From contig CM054060.1 of the NCBI GenBank assembly GCA_028641055.1, forward strand, positions 53,904,292 through 53,968,291: a stretch of DNA of 64,000 bases, given 5' to 3'. Within the stretch, counting starts at the first letter, position 1; each line of letters begins with the position of its first letter. Positions 1 to 10,565 of this stretch are shown piece after piece. The notes below the pieces were generated by a model. The model saw only the letters and a program-made list of their open reading frames with translations, was not told the origin of the DNA and made no database searches. Origin of the DNA: Alopecurus myosuroides (Eukaryota > Streptophyta > Magnoliopsida > Poales > Poaceae). The translations under genes were made by a program, and so were the position numbers.

Positions 1-395
1 CGGTGACCTGAATATGGTGTCAAAACAAACCATATTAGTTTTTTAAGCAATGACAAACACATAGTTTTAGAGCAAACCTATAAATTGTTTCGTTTCTGCT
101 ACTAGAATGTCCAATATTAAAATACATGCAATTTAGGCTAGCTATCTTATGCCAAGGGGTTATTAATTTGACATCGAACTAAGCAAAGTGAAAGTACATG
201 CATAGAACTTGATAAAGATGTTGACTTCTGCCTTTAGGTTCGTAGCATCCCATTTGTGCTAAGCTGCAACACCCGCCAGTGAAGGCGAGTGAACTCATTG
301 CCCAGTGCCCACACGGTCATGAAATGGTACAGTTATCTGATTGATAAGCACCTCATCCCGATGGATATCAAGACAATTAGGCAAGTACTGGTACA
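1..395. other. No gene recognised
   Basis: AT-rich sequence without a reading frame that resembles a known protein on either strand, and without a terminal repeat I can pair. Confidence 0.5.
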
Positions 396-626
396 ATGAA
401 CGGCATACAGAAGGAATGTGGAAGAAAAGAAAAGCAGAAGGAATGGAAAGCACTGTGGGCTCTGAAGATCCCATCCAAAATTACAGAAAAAGGCCAGCGT
501 CTCTCTTTGAATTCTAATAGCAACTGTAATCACACGAAGATGGTAAACTCTTGTATGTGTCAAGTGTGTGGCACAGCAGAGGATTTGTGGGGCCATGCTT
601 TGATTAATTGTGCAGATTCTAGCTAA
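396..626 (+). pseudogene. LINE reverse-transcriptase zinc-binding (zf-RVT) remnant
   Basis: A 76-residue frame carries the two ends of the zf-RVT domain found at the C-terminus of plant LINE ORF2: WKALWALKIPSKI near residues 19-31, then CQVCGTAEDLWGHALINC near residues 55-72, a C-x2-C...H-x4-C zinc-binding pattern. The stretch that normally lies between them (the 'W..LP....L..R' part) is replaced by unrelated residues, so the domain is internally damaged. No RT lies upstream. I read this as a short relic of an old LINE. The start methionine is not meaningful. Confidence 0.5.
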
Positions 627-681
627 TCTAAGCAATCAGATATGAAAAGATGGGTTTTCGGAACTATAGAGGATTTTGGAG

Positions 682-750
682 TGGCACCTTACTGTGCCAT
701 GTGGGCAACAAGATGGCACCTTACTGTGCCATGTGGGCAACAAGATGGCA
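682..750. repeat. Perfect 32-bp tandem duplication
   Basis: The unit starting tggcaccttactgtgccatg occurs at 682-713 and again at 714-745, with the first five bases of a third unit following. The copies are identical. Confidence 0.9.
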
Positions 751-904
751 GCAAGATGTGAACTCCAGGCTCAACTATAAGCATTGTAAATTGTATGATG
801 GCTGAACTAGAGGTGCTCATGATATGTAATTAAAAGAAATGAAGTGTCATGAAAAGCAGGAAGACAGCTAGGCGGCGACGGTTTCTGCTGGCCGGGATTG
901 CGGG

Positions 905-1505
905 AACATAAATGTCAACGCAGCAGCGCTCAATATATAAAAAGGCGTTGTTGCTTCTATTTGTTGAGACACCGAAAGGGACATTTTTAATTTATTAGTT
1001 TCAAGCTGGATGAACTTTGTCAATAACCCGGATGGAATGCCTATATGAGTGACAATTGAAGATATAGAGCAATTGACTGCATCCTTTACTTTTGTATGTT
1101 TAGCGCATGAGTGTAGAGATTCACTGCGGGTGCCCACTCAATAGCAACACACGTCTTATAATCTGTGGTACCTCCTATTCTATGTTTGCTACTAAACATG
1201 TTATTCCTATGAACGAATGAATGACCATAATTTCCTCTCTAGAAAAAACATACATGTAAAGCATAAATGTCAATGCAGCACCGCTGAAACCTAAAGAAAA
1301 AGATGGGTGTTGCTTCTATTTGTTGAGACAACAAAAGGGACATTTTTTATTGATTAGTTTCAGGCTGGCTGAATGTTGTCAATAACCTGGATGGGATTCC
1401 TACATCTACATGATGACAATTGAAGATACAGAACAATTGGTTGCATCTATTATCTGGGCGTGAGGGTAGAGATTGAATGCGGATGCGGACTCACATCTCG
1501 TAATC
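905..1505. repeat. Diverged tandem duplication of about 240 bp
   Basis: Segment 905-1145 aligns with 1260-1505 in the same orientation. Shared landmarks are 'gttgcttctatttgttgagaca', 'gggacattttt.at' and 'ttgtcaataacc.ggatgg.at.cctac'. The copies differ at many positions and by small indels, so the duplication is old. It lies just downstream, in minus-strand sense, of the protease-like exon at 1614-1774 and may be duplicated 3' gene sequence, but I see no protease domain in it. Confidence 0.75.
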
Positions 1506-1613
1506 TTAGGTGATCCCTATTACTGTTGACAAACTTGTTATGTCTAGGAAGGGATGAGTGACCATGGTTTCCTCTCCAAAGAAAAGCACCTTTGCTTTTG
1601 AAAGTGGACTCAC

Positions 1614-2449
1614 CTCAGCTTTTGAGTCATAATGTGCTCCGCCTAACCATACGCCATCGCTGCGAGGAGGCTCCTTTGTGCGAATCAGATGCGCGGTGGT
1701 CAACACGATGCCGGTTTTGGTCCCCTCGTCCCAGTCAACCCAGAAACCCGAGCACCGTTTGAGCGGCTTGCCATCTGCATCCATCCATCCATCCATCCGG
1801 ATTCACACACAAACATATATTAAGCTGCACCACGATGGAGTAATGAATCCTAAATAGAAACACAGGGAGCCTGCAAAATGGATGGATGCGCTTGATAAAT
1901 ACCGAGAGATGATGAAATCCTAAGCAGTACTTTAGCGGCGGAGAGCGCCGCCTTGCTTCCAGGCTCACAAATGGGGAGCAGCTGTCGAGTGTGAAACACA
2001 GTGGGGGTTTTGAAGCGGTCGAGCGTGGGGATTATCGCCCTGGGAGGAGCTGCTATACATGGATCAGTTAGTAACCACAGGCAGAGGCAGGGGAATGAAA
2101 GCAAATCAGACTTGTGAGGATGGGCGAAAAGAAATCAGACCTGGATTTTCGTCTACAGCAAACTTGGCAAAGAACGCCTTGGGATCGCTGAGAAAAAGGT
2201 CTGCCCCGGGCAGCAGCATAATGGATGAGTTGTCTTCCTCATCCTCCCTCTCCCATTGATCCTCTCCTCTGCATACACATCTTCTTCTTCATCCTCCGAC
2301 CCGCTGATCCGCTTCTCTGCCTCCACATCTTCTTCTTCATCCTTCGTCCCATTGATCCGCTTCTCTGCCTCCACATCTTCTTCCTCATCCTCCTCTCTCC
2401 CAATTTTCCTCTTCTTCGCCTCGACATCTTCTTGGCTATCAGCCTCCAT
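1614..2449 (-). pseudogene. Grass trypsin-like serine protease gene, broken N-terminal part
   Basis: Two parts are visible. The first exon (about 2110-2449) begins MEADSQEDVEAKKRK and holds a 16-residue acidic repeat (EDEEEDVEAEKRI..) about three times. After the repeat the sensible frame shifts and reads DNSSIMLLPGADLF and FFAKFAVDENPG, so a small indel has broken the exon. A second exon (1614-1774) has a GCAG acceptor at 1775-1778 and a GTGAGT donor at 1608-1613. It reads RCSGFWVDWD, then GIVLTTAHLIRTK, the equivalent of the catalytic-histidine TAAH motif of trypsin-like proteases. The domain body with the Asp and Ser residues was not found at lower coordinates, so the gene looks truncated. 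Family assignment rests on recalled resemblance to a grass-expanded group; moderate confidence. Confidence 0.5.
1777..1799. repeat. (CCAT)n microsatellite
   Basis: Five tandem 'atcc' units directly beside the splice acceptor of the protease-like exon. Confidence 0.8.
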
Positions 2450-3690
2450 TTTTTTTTTTTTTTGATAAAGGGAAGTATATTAATATCGCGGAGATACAAA
2501 TTACACCCGGCCTCTGCAACAACGCAATGGATGCACACAGCCGAAAGACAATAAAAAGAAGAAATAAAAAGAAAAGTCCCGCTACAGAGTTACAGTCCTC
2601 GCGGTATCCGCACAACCACCACCTAAACAACAGCTGATGTACATCTCTTCGAAAACAACGTCTCCAAGAAGAACGGTGCCAGGCACAACCAATTAAGGCC
2701 AGACCTTGGGTTTTCACCCTGAAGATAATCCTCGCTCTCAAAACAACGGCTCCAAGAAGACCGGTGCCAGGCACAACCAATTAAGGCCAGACCTTGGGCT
2801 TTCACCCTGAAAGGTAGGACTTTGGACTTCACGCATGTTGTCGCCCCCTCTTTCATACGTCTGCCACGAATCTTGTAACTCCAAGCCAGTTCCCCAATCG
2901 ATGCAAAGACTCCGAAGACCGTTGCTAGTCCTCCAATCTAACCTTCGATGACTGAGCATTGTGACCGAATTCCACCGATCCAGCAATCTCCAGGCGTCGC
3001 CCATGGGAGTTCGCCGGCGGAGCCTTTCGGGTCGACACCCCGGTTTGATCAAAGAGAACCTACATCAGGATCTACATCTTCGCGCGAAGGGAAACCCAAG
3101 GACCACCTCCTTTATTCTGATGTCTCGCAGCCCCGACGCCGCGAAACGACTCCCAGCAGGGAATTTGCGGGAGGGTTCCGCATCCGCCGCTACCAGGAGC
3201 CCTGCCGCCGACGGTCCCTAGCACCACCGCCCCCGCCGTCTAGGACAGGGGAGCCCGCGCTGCCCGGGAGCCAAGCCAATGGCGCCGCCGCCGCCACGCG
3301 GCCGCCGCACCATGGCCGAGCCACCCCAGATCCGGTCGGCGACGCCACCACCCCGGCCAGCGCCGGCTGCCCACGCAGACCCAGCCACTAGCCGCCGCCA
3401 GAAGAACCAGGGCCGCCGCCCCGGCGTCCGTGCTCCGTCGTCCGCGCAAGCCGTTCAGGGCCGACAAACACATCTGACCGGAGGCCTCCCGCCGCGTTTG
3501 TGCTGAGGAGACGAGGACCCGCCGGCCGCCGTCCACCACGCGGAGGGTTGTGCCCCCGGTGGCTTCCTCCGGCGGCGGCGGGTGGATGGGGAGGAGGGGG
3601 TGTGGGGGCGGCGGCGGCTAGGGTTTAGCCCGTGCCGCCCCCCTGGGAGCGACGCGAGCCTGGCCATGGCTGTCCTTTTCTTGTTGGACA
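2449..3690 (-). mobile_element. Retroposon (LINE type), minus strand, poly-A end at 2449
   Basis: A run of about 15 T at 2450-2464 is the poly-A tail of an element read on the minus strand. Next to it, the minus strand carries a 'gtgtgcatcc...tgcagaggccggg' block that also occurs beside the tails of the LINE at 29417-36750 and the fragment at 43741-43984. The tail abuts the ATG of the protease-like gene. Upstream in element sense the sequence becomes very GC-rich to about 3690, as in leaders of Triticeae retroelements. No RT frame is present, so this is a truncated or non-autonomous copy. The far boundary is approximate and I could not pair a target-site duplication. Confidence 0.55.
2651..2812. 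repeat. Internal 73-bp duplication in the retroposon
   Basis: 2651-2723 and 2740-2812 are near-identical ('ggtgccaggcacaaccaatt' followed by 'aaggccagaccttggg.ttt' in both), separated by about 16 bp. Confidence 0.85.
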
Positions 3691-4590
3691 TCTCGACGGG
3701 CGCACTCATCTCGCCTCAAACTAGATTGGATGGCCACGAATTAGCCTCTTGCGGTTTTGTGGGTGTTGGGTGCCACCCAGGCAGAATTATTCGCCTCCTG
3801 TCGACTGGGTAGGACGAGGCGGTGGCGTCCTGGACAGGGGAGGCCGGGCCAGAGACCTGGAGGGGAGCGAGCGATCCGGAGTCCGGGACACGAGACGGCA
3901 ACCCAGAGTGGGGAACGCAGCGGAAGGGGCCGAGTGGCGGCAGCGAGGGGAGGAGGTCGACCAGGGCTACTCCGGCGGACAGTTTGCCAACAACATCTAT
4001 CTCTCCTATCTAGAAGAAGGAATTCGTTCCTTCAACCGTCAACCAACCGCGTCCTGTCGTCGTCCACTTCGCATTTCGCTTCGTCCGTCCATCGAGGACT
4101 CCTCCCACCGTCCCACACATCCCCTAATTACGCAAGTCAAAATCCCGTAATCATCGTCCAAAAAAAAACCCTAATTATCGCAAGTCAGAATCCCGTAAAC
4201 ACCGTCTCAAAAAAACCCCTAATTACACCGCCGCCGCGACACACCCAGCCGCCCTCCTCTCTCCTCCCGCGACACGACGACGCATCCGGCGCCTCACACA
4301 CCTACTCCAGCGCCTCCTTACACAGGTCGCCGGATCCGTCTATCACCACCTCCACTGCGCAGATTCGTCTGTCACCGCTCCACCTCCACATCGACTTTCC
4401 CGGTCCACCAAATTAAGGTCTTTGGGACTTGGAGGCCCGATGACATCCCCAAATCATGAACAAGAGCAGCAACACAAGGGTGCGGCTCGACCGCTCGAGG
4501 CCTGGTTTGGGGACAGGTGCACAAGGTCTGGGCATGGAGGTGCGGATCCGACCTCCTCACTTCATCTTCCTTATTTCGTGATTTTGTTTT
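3691..4590. other. GC-rich stretch, no gene supported
   Basis: Long overlapping frames occur on both strands, as expected from GC-rich DNA with few stops. None shows a recognisable domain. The segment at 4122-4216 is a short tandem duplication (next entry). Confidence 0.5.
4122..4216. repeat. About 47-bp tandem duplication
   Basis: Two consecutive units share 'ccctaatta.cgcaagtca' followed by 'aatcccgtaa.ca.cgtc' and an A run. A third unit begins with 'ccctaatta' at 4217. Confidence 0.75.
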
Positions 4591-4595
4591 ATGTA

Positions 4596-4698
4596 CTCCC
4601 TCCGATCCATATTAATAGGTGCTCAAGTGGATGTATTTAGACATGTTTTATTGCTAGATACATCCACTTCAGCACCTATTAATATGGATCGGAGGGAG
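4596..4698. mobile_element. Stowaway MITE (Tc1/Mariner type)
   Basis: A 103-bp element with near-perfect terminal inverted repeats: it begins ctccctccgatccatattaa and ends with the reverse complement. It is flanked by TA at 4594-4595 and 4699-4700, the Stowaway target duplication. No coding capacity. Most of the element can fold into one hairpin. Confidence 0.93.
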
Positions 4699-4919
4699 TA
4701 TAAGGTTTTGGTTGAATCTAAGGTGATCCTGTCGATTTTTTCTGGCTGCCACAGCCTGGTCTCCTCCGCCCAAATCCCTCTCGTCGTCCATGTTCGCGTG
4801 GCAAGACGAGCCCCCAACAGATCTTGTCCTCCTCCTCCACACGCGTGGCACCCCGAGGTCGTCGGCGGCCTCCTCGCATGGCCATGTGAGCTCGCTTCAT
4901 CATCCTTGCATAGTGAGCC

Positions 4920-5051
4920 TGTTAAGTGTGTTCTGTTATATGTAGAGGCTCCTGTAGTATTGGCCCATATGAGGCCCATGTAGTATTGTATATAGTAGTC
5001 TATCACTAAGGAATAGATATGCAGAATTCCAGATTTCCCCTTTCTGTAAGA
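4920..5051 (+). repeat. 5' LTR of Copia element 1
   Basis: 132 bp, TGTTAAGTGTG...CTGTAAGA. It ends in TAAGA rather than the usual CA; the end is fixed by the target duplication on the far side and by the primer-binding site. Confidence 0.93.
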
Positions 5052-5464
5052 TGGTATCAGAGCAAGGAACCCTAGCCGCCCACCGTCATTGACCTTCTCC
5101 GGCGAGTTTGCCGCCGGCCAGGTCTCCGGCGAGTGCATCCCCCACTCCACACCAGGTGGGAGATGTAGCCTATCCCTGCTTCCCCTACTCCTGGCCGCAT
5201 CTGCTCCTGCCCCTGCTCCTGCCCCTGCTCACTGCTCCGCCCTCTGCTCCTGGTCGACACTTGCTCTTGGTTGGTGCTGCTGGACCAGCTCCTGGTCACG
5301 TCACAGGAGCTCTTGGACTGCTGCTGGTAACCCTACATCGCCCAGCTGTTCCTAAAGTTTTTCCTCCCCCAAATTGGTACATCTTTTTGCCTTTGCAATG
5401 TGCTGAAGTTGTTGTGGTGATTATTGGTAGTCATTAGAGGTGTGTGTGCCATCTCTTGTGAGTC

Positions 5465-6400
5465 TTGTCAAACATGTCATCCGATCCTTTCCACGGGAGT
5501 GGTTCTCTCTTGACCTTAGATATCAAGCTTGATGGTCTGAACTACCGTGAGTGGGCTGCATCTGTTCGTATGCAGCTTCGATCAGTTGGGATGGCTTCTC
5601 ATCTCACCGATGTACCTCCTGATGAGAAAATGGAAGATGGAAAGAAGCTTGCTGATTGGCAGCGCATTGATAATCGTGTTATGGGCTTCTTGTGCATGAA
5701 TGCTGAAGTTTCTATTAGAATGAATTTCATCGATCTTCCTTCTGCCAAGAAAATGTGGGAGTACCTTCAGCAGCGTTATCAACAGAGCAGTGCAGCCCTT
5801 CGCTATTCCATTCGTCAGAATCTTCAGAGCCTTCAGCAGCAAGATATGTCTGTAGAAGAATTTCATAGCTCTTTCTCACGATTGTCGAGACAGCTTGATT
5901 CTATGGTACCAAAGGCTGGCTCTGGATGTAAGGAGTGTGCAGCTAAGGAGCTGTATGAGGAGCAGAACATGATGTTTGATTTTGTGATGCGACTTAGGCA
6001 AGATTTCGAGCAAATCAGGGGTCAACTTCTTAGTCGTACCAAGCTTCCCAATATGGCTGTGGCACTCTCATCTTTGCTTGCCGAGGAGACCCGTCTTCGC
6101 TCACTTGCCACCTCTTCAACGGCTCTCCCACATATTCTTGCTTCTTCTTCAATGGTGGGATCTCAGCCAGGTGTTGCTGCTGCATCGCCGTTTGGTGAGA
6201 TGTTTTGCACTCACTGCAAGAAGACCGGTCACCGTATTAATAAGTGCTTCAAGCTATATCCTGAGTTATTGGCTGAGCTAAGGGCCAAGCGTAGTGCTTC
6301 TCAAAGGACTAGTGCACCTCGGCATGCTACAAGTGCCTCTGTGACGCTTGCTGCTCCTCCTTCGTCTGCAGCCTCAGCTAGTGCTGCCGTGACTATTTAG
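5465..6400 (+). CDS. Copia element 1 gag
   Basis: 311 residues encoding the capsid-like polyprotein that packages element RNA in the cytoplasm. The N-terminal half has the gag features LDGLNYREWAASV (about residue 18) and the helical 'WEYLQQRYQQSS' part typical of Copia gag. A CCHC zinc knuckle lies near residues 247-260 (C-THC-KKTGH-RINKC). Start chosen at the first methionine, MSNMSSDPFHGS. The frame ends in TAG at 6398-6400. The pol frame continues in the same phase with no further stop, so gag and pol are separated by this single codon. That could be programmed readthrough or a simple CAG-to-TAG mutation of a continuous gag-pol frame; I favour mutation. Confidence 0.9.
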   Translation: MSNMSSDPFHGSGSLLTLDIKLDGLNYREWAASVRMQLRSVGMASHLTDVPPDEKMEDGKKLADWQRIDNRVMGFLCMNAEVSIRMNFIDLPSAKKMWEYLQQRYQQSSAALRYSIRQNLQSLQQQDMSVEEFHSSFSRLSRQLDSMVPKAGSGCKECAAKELYEEQNMMFDFVMRLRQDFEQIRGQLLSRTKLPNMAVALSSLLAEETRLRSLATSSTALPHILASSSMVGSQPGVAAASPFGEMFCTHCKKTGHRINKCFKLYPELLAELRAKRSASQRTSAPRHATSASVTLAAPPSSAASASAAVTI

Positions 6401-9400
6401 CCACATACAACTCACCAATTTTCTAGCGGGTCTGCCACTTCTACTCCAACAATAGGTACTTCTCCTTCTTGGGTATTGGACTCAGGAGCCTCGTTTCACA
6501 TGACTTCAGATGCCTCACAACTTGCATCATGTCAATTAGTTACGGATGGTACTTGTGTACATACAGCTGACGGGACAACTTGTTCGGTTACTCATCATGG
6601 AACTCTTTCCACTTCTCAGATTACTCTTCCTGATGTGTCCCTTGTACCTAAGCTCTCCATGAGTCTCATTTCCGTTGGCCAACTTACGAACATGAATGGT
6701 TTCGTTGGTTTTGATAATAGCTCTTGCTTTGTGCAGGATCGTCGGACTCAAGCACTCATTGGTACTGGCCATCGCCATAGAAGCTCTCCTGGGCGACTCT
6801 ATGTTCTTGATTACTTGAGTCTGCCGTCATCATCATCCTTTTGTTCTAGCCCCACTGCCTTGGGATCTGCATCCACTACTACTTTCCCCTTGTGGCATCA
6901 TCGCTTGGGTCACTTATGTGGTTCTCGTCTATCTACCTTAGTTCATCAAGGAGTCTTAGGTAATGTGTCTGTTGATTCTAGATTTGACTGTAAGGGTTGT
7001 AAACTTGGCAAGCAGATACAACTTCCCTATCCTACCAGTACTTCTATGTCCAGTTGCCCTTTTGATCTTGTACACTCTGATGTTTGGGGTCCTGCTCCGT
7101 TTGCTTCTAAGGGTGGTCACAAGTATTATGTAATATTTGTTGATGATTACTCTCGATATACATGGATCTACTTCATGAAGCATCGTTCTCAATTGTTGTC
7201 TATATACCAGTCTTATGTTTGCATGGTTCGTACCCAATTTTCTGCTGCTATTCGAATTTTTCGTTCTGATTCGGGAGGGGAGTACATGTCTAGTTTATTT
7301 CGTCAGTTCCTTTCTTCGGAGGGTACTCTCCCTCAGCTTTCTTGTCCTGGTGCCCATCCTCAAAATGGTGTTTCAGAACGTAAACATCGTCACATAATTG
7401 AGACTGCTCGCACTCTTTTGATTGCCTCTTTTGTTCCTTCGCACTTTTGGGCTGAGGCTATTTCCACCGCTGTTTATCTCATCAATATTCAGCCTTCCTC
7501 TCGCCTTGAGGGAAAAAGTCCAGGAGAAGTCCTGTTTGGCTCCCCACCTAAATATAATCATCTCCGTGTTTTTGGCTGCACTTGTTATGTTCTCTTGGCA
7601 CCTCGGGAACGTACCAAGTTAACCGCCCAGTCAGTTGAGTGTATTTTTCTTGGGTATAGCCTTGAGCATAAGGGATATCGATGTTATGATCCCTCTGCTC
7701 GTCGTGTTCGCATGTCTCGAGATGTCACTTTTGTGGAGGACCGCCCGTATTTCCACTCTTCTTCTATTCCTAAGTCTCCATCACCTCCAGATTCCATTTC
7801 TTTTCTCCATCTCCCACCTATTCCCTCTTTTGACCCTTCTCCTGACATCCTAGTTCCTTCGGATTTGTCGCCTTCATCACCTGAAACATCTCCATCAATT
7901 CCTTCTCCAGTTCCTGATGTATCAACTTTTCCATACCATTATAGTCGTCGACCTCGTGCTTCCTCTCAGGATCATCCTTCCACTACTTCTATTTCTGATG
8001 GACCAGCCAGTACCCTTGATGCAAGACTCGACGATCAGCCACCTGCCTCGACTTCCAAGTACCGTCTTCGTGATCGTGGTACTTTGTCTCTTCCTGACCG
8101 CTATCGTGTTCCACTTGTTGGTGTTGTATGTGAGCCTACCACTTATCAAGAGGCTATGACTATTCTTGAGTGGCGGGAATCCATGTTGGAAGAGCTAGCA
8201 GCATTGGAGCGTACTGGTACTTGGGATCTTGTTCCTTTACTTATCCAGGCTGTTCCTATCACTTGTAAATGGGTGTATAAGATCAAGACCAAGTCTGATG
8301 GATCAGTAGCACGCTATAAAGCTCGTCTTGTTGCCCGTGGATTTCAGCAAGCACATGGTCGTGATTATGATGAGACCTTTGCTCCTGTTGCACACATGAC
8401 AACTGTTCGCACTCTGATAGCCGTGTCAGCAGCCCGTTCATGGGTCATTTCTCAGATGGATGTAAAGAATGCTTTTCTTCACGGTGATTTACATGAAGAG
8501 GTTTATATGAAACCCCCGCCCGGTGTTGATGCTCCTGTAGATCATGTATGTCTCCTGCGACGTGCTCTATATGGTCTCAAGCAAGCTCCTCGAGCCTGGT
8601 TTGAGCGCTTCAGTTCTGTTGTTTGTGCTGCTAGATTCTCCCCTAGTGACCATGATCCAGCTTTATTCACTCACACTTCTAAGCATGGACGCACCCTATT
8701 GTTGCTTTATGTGGATGACATGCTCATCACTGGAGATGACGTGGAGTATATTGCCTTTGTGAAGCAGCGCCTCAGTGAGCAATTCATGATGTCTGATTTG
8801 GGCCCTCTTAGCTACTTCCTAGGGATTGAGGTCACGTCTACAACTGATGGATACTTTCTATCTCAACATCAGTACATTGAGGATCTGATTTTGCGCTCTT
8901 GTCTTACTGACACACGGGTTGCCACTACACCCATGGAGCTCCATGTACATCTTCGTAGCACTGATGGTGTTTTGCTTGAGGATCCCTCTCGGTATCGCCA
9001 TATTGTTGGTAGTCTTGTCTATCTTACTGTCACCAGACCAGATATTGCTCATGCTGTGCATGTGCTCAGCCAATTTGTATGTGCTCCCACCTCAGTTCAT
9101 TATGGCCACTTACTTCGTGTGCTACGTTATTTGAGGGGGACAGCTTCACAGTGTTTGTTTTATGCGTGTTCGACTCAGCTTCAGCTTTATGCTTACTCTG
9201 ATTCGACATGGGCGAGTGATCCAGTTGATCGACGATCTGTTACTGGTTATTGCATATTTCTTGGCACTTCTCTCATTGCCTGGAAGTCCAAAAAGCAGAC
9301 TGCAGTGTCACGATCAAGTACTGAGGCAGAACTTCGAGCCCTTTCCACCACTACTTCAGAAATTGTTTGGCTCCGTTGGTTATTGTCTGATATTGGTGTG

Positions 9401-9676
9401 GAATGCAAGGATCCTACACCTCTTCTCTGTGATAATACTGGAGCTATACAGATTGCAAATGATCCCGTCAAGCATGAGTTGACTAAGCATATTGGAGTGG
9501 ATGCTTCATTCACGCGTTCTCAGTGCCAGCAGTCAATCATTGCTCTTCAATATGTCCCATCTGAACTGCAGGTTGCAGACTTCTTTACCAAAGCTCAAAC
9601 CAGAGAGCAACATCATCTTCACAGTCTCAAACTCAATGTGTTAGATTATCCAAATAATTTCTCAAATCCACCTTGA
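6401..9676 (+). CDS. Copia element 1 pol (protease, integrase, RT, RNase H)
   Basis: Open from the gag stop to TGA at 9674-9676; the first ATG is at 6476. Aspartic protease motif [11 protein letters not shown] lies just before and at that ATG. The integrase zinc region includes WHHRLGH; the catalytic core shows [23 protein letters not shown] and [13 protein letters not shown], supplying the D, D and E residues. The RT has [31 protein letters not shown] and the active site YVDDM at about 8708-8722. RNase H shows [26 protein letters not shown] and LCDNTGAI. No frameshift or stop is present within pol. With identical LTRs, this copy could be only one codon from full function. Translation presumably depends on reading past the gag TAG. 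Confidence 0.93.
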   Translation, partial: PHTTHQFSSGSATSTPTIGTSPSWVLDSGASFHMTSDASQLASCQLVTDGTCVHTADGTTCSVTHHGTLSTSQITLPDVSLVPKLSMSLISVGQLTNMNGFVGFDNSSCFVQDRRTQALIGTGHRHRSSPGRLYVLDYLSLPSSSSFCSSPTALGSASTTTFPLWHHRLGHLCGSRLSTLVHQGVLGNVSVDSRFDCKGCKLGKQIQLPYPTSTSMSSCPFDLVHSDVWGPAPFASKGGHKYYVIFVDDYSRYTWIYFMKHRSQLLSIYQSYVCMVRTQFSAAIRIFRSDSGGEYMSSLFRQFLSSEGTLPQLSCPGAHPQNGVSERKHRHIIETARTLLIASFVPSHFWAEAISTAVYLINIQPSSRLEGKSPGEVLFGSPPKYNHLRVFGCTCYVLLAPRERTKLTAQSVECIFLGYSLEHKGYRCYDPSARRVRMSRDVTFVEDRPYFHSSSIPKSPSPPDSISFLHLPPIPSFDPSPDILVPSDLSPSSPETSPSIPSPVPDVSTFPYHYSRRPRASSQDHPSTTSISDGPASTLDARLDDQPPASTSKYRLRDRGTLSLPDRYRVPLVGVVCEPTTYQEAMTILEWRESMLEELAALERTGTWDLVPLLIQAVPITCKWVYKIKTKSDGSVARYKARLVARGFQQAHGRDYDETFAPVAHMTTVRTLIAVSAARSWVISQMDVKNAFLHGDLHEEVYMKPPPGVDAPVDHVCLLRRALYGLKQAPRAWFERFSSVVCAARFSPSDHDPALFTHTSKHGRTLLLLYVDDMLITGDDVEYIAFVKQRLSEQFMMSDLGPLSYFLGIEVTSTTDGYFLSQHQYIEDLILRSCLTDTRVATTPMELHVHLRSTDGVLLEDPSRYRHIVGSLVYLTVTRPDIAHAVHVLSQFVCAPTSVHYGHLLRVLRYLRGTASQCLFYACSTQLQLYAYSDSTWASDPVDRRSVTGYCIFLGTSLIAWKSKKQTAVSRSSTEAELRALSTTTSEIVWLRWLLSDIGVECKDPTPLLCDNTGAIQIANDPVKHELTKHIGVDASFTRSQCQQSIIALQYVPSELQVADFFTKAQTREQHHLHSLKLNVLDYPNNFSNPP

Positions 9677-9689
9677 GTTTGAAAGAGGG

Positions 9690-9821
9690 TGTTAAGTGTG
9701 TTCTGTTATATGTAGAGGCTCCTGTAGTATTGGCCCATATGAGGCCCATGTAGTATTGTATATAGTAGTCTATCACTAAGGAATAGATATGCAGAATTCC
9801 AGATTTCCCCTTTCTGTAAGA
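9690..9821 (+). repeat. 3' LTR of Copia element 1
   Basis: 132 bp, identical by eye to the 5' LTR, followed by the target duplication gagcc. Confidence 0.93.
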
Positions 9822-9826
9822 GAGCC

Positions 9827-10372
9827 GACCTCGCCATTTTCTTCCACGTGCGGCTTGTCCAGGGAACACCTCACTCATGGCCGGCTTCTGTACCATCGAC
9901 AGCTATCCAGTTCCTGCCAAGCCACTCACTCCTCCATTGGCATCGAGTGCGCACCACGCGGGTGAAGTCGGATCTGGGCGCCCTCAGCCATGTTTCTCAT
10001 CTAGAGCGTCGTGTCAGGAAATCCTTGTGGATGGAGCATTCCTGATACGATTAGAGCTCTGTTTGGAAAAGATTAGGAAGAAAATAAGAGCAAGGAGAAG
10101 AAATCGATCTGCGGCAAGATAAAGATAAGATCCAGGGCAAGGGTCTGAAGGTTATTTATATCAGTTTATATGCATCTCTAAGCTTTTTAAACTATTAGGC
10201 TACACTTTGAGTGGTATACCATGGTTCTGTAGAGGAGCTTGTGAAGTAGTCTCTTCTGATTTTGTCTTAAGCCTTTGGGTTCAAAATTACAGTGGAACTA
10301 TTTCCTATTACGTCTTTAGTAATCCATCTTGTATGCAACAATTTTGTGTTGATCTCCTATCCGATGATGCAG
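9827..10372. other. No gene recognised
   Basis: Short frames only (for example 9877-10122) with no recognisable domain. This DNA was contiguous with 4701-4914 before the Copia insertion. Confidence 0.45.
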
Positions 10373-10565
10373 GAGCTCGAGGCATGGACGCCAGCCCACA
10401 TGGACTCACTCCGTTCCGGCGCTTCCTCGCCGAAAACTTACATTCATCACCAATCCGGTGTCAGCAGAAACTGGGGCAAGGACCACTATACCTAGGACGC
10501 CAAGCTCATCGGCTCTGTCATCAACATGGTGCGCAAGGAGACCGAGAACTCCCACTACGTCCAAG
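10373..10565 (+). pseudogene. Beta-tubulin exon relic
   Basis: In one frame the segment reads MDSLRSG, then HHQSG, NWGKDHYT, a stop, DAKLIGSVINMVRKETEN and VQG. This follows plant beta-tubulin around residues 70-130 (MDSVRSG, GQSG, NW.KGHYTEGAELIDSV, VRKEAEN, LQG). It ends CAAG|GTATG, a donor splitting a Gly codon where plant beta-tubulin genes have an intron. The in-frame TAG is at 10493-10495, and many conserved residues are changed. No other tubulin exon was seen nearby. It is probably a captured or duplicated fragment; the Helitron end at 13154 is a possible vehicle. Confidence 0.6.

Larger units (their letters stand above)
4920..9821 (+). mobile_element. Full-length Copia LTR retrotransposon with identical LTRs
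   Basis: The element is 4902 bp with 132-bp LTRs at 4920-5051 and 9690-9821 in which I see no difference. The 5-bp target duplication gagcc lies at 4915-4919 and 9822-9826. The primer-binding site tggtatcagagc (5052-5063) follows the 5' LTR directly and matches the initiator-Met tRNA 3' end. A purine tract (gagtttgaaagaggg) precedes the 3' LTR. Domain order is gag, protease, integrase, RT, RNase H, the Copia order. Short LTRs suggest an Ale/Ivana-like lineage, which I cannot confirm. Identical LTRs imply a recent insertion. Confidence 0.97.

Noticed and set aside
2240..2449. CRISPR-like array
   Set aside because: Direct 48-bp repeats without spacers, coding in style, in a plant nuclear context.
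2225..2554. Overlapping frames on both strands across the acidic repeat
   Set aside because: All are shadows of one 48-bp repeat; only the acidic minus-strand frame fits a known gene style.
7215..8159. Plus-strand frames of 60-80 codons in other phases inside Copia pol
   Set aside because: They overlap the intact pol frame and show no domain; T-rich codon artefacts.
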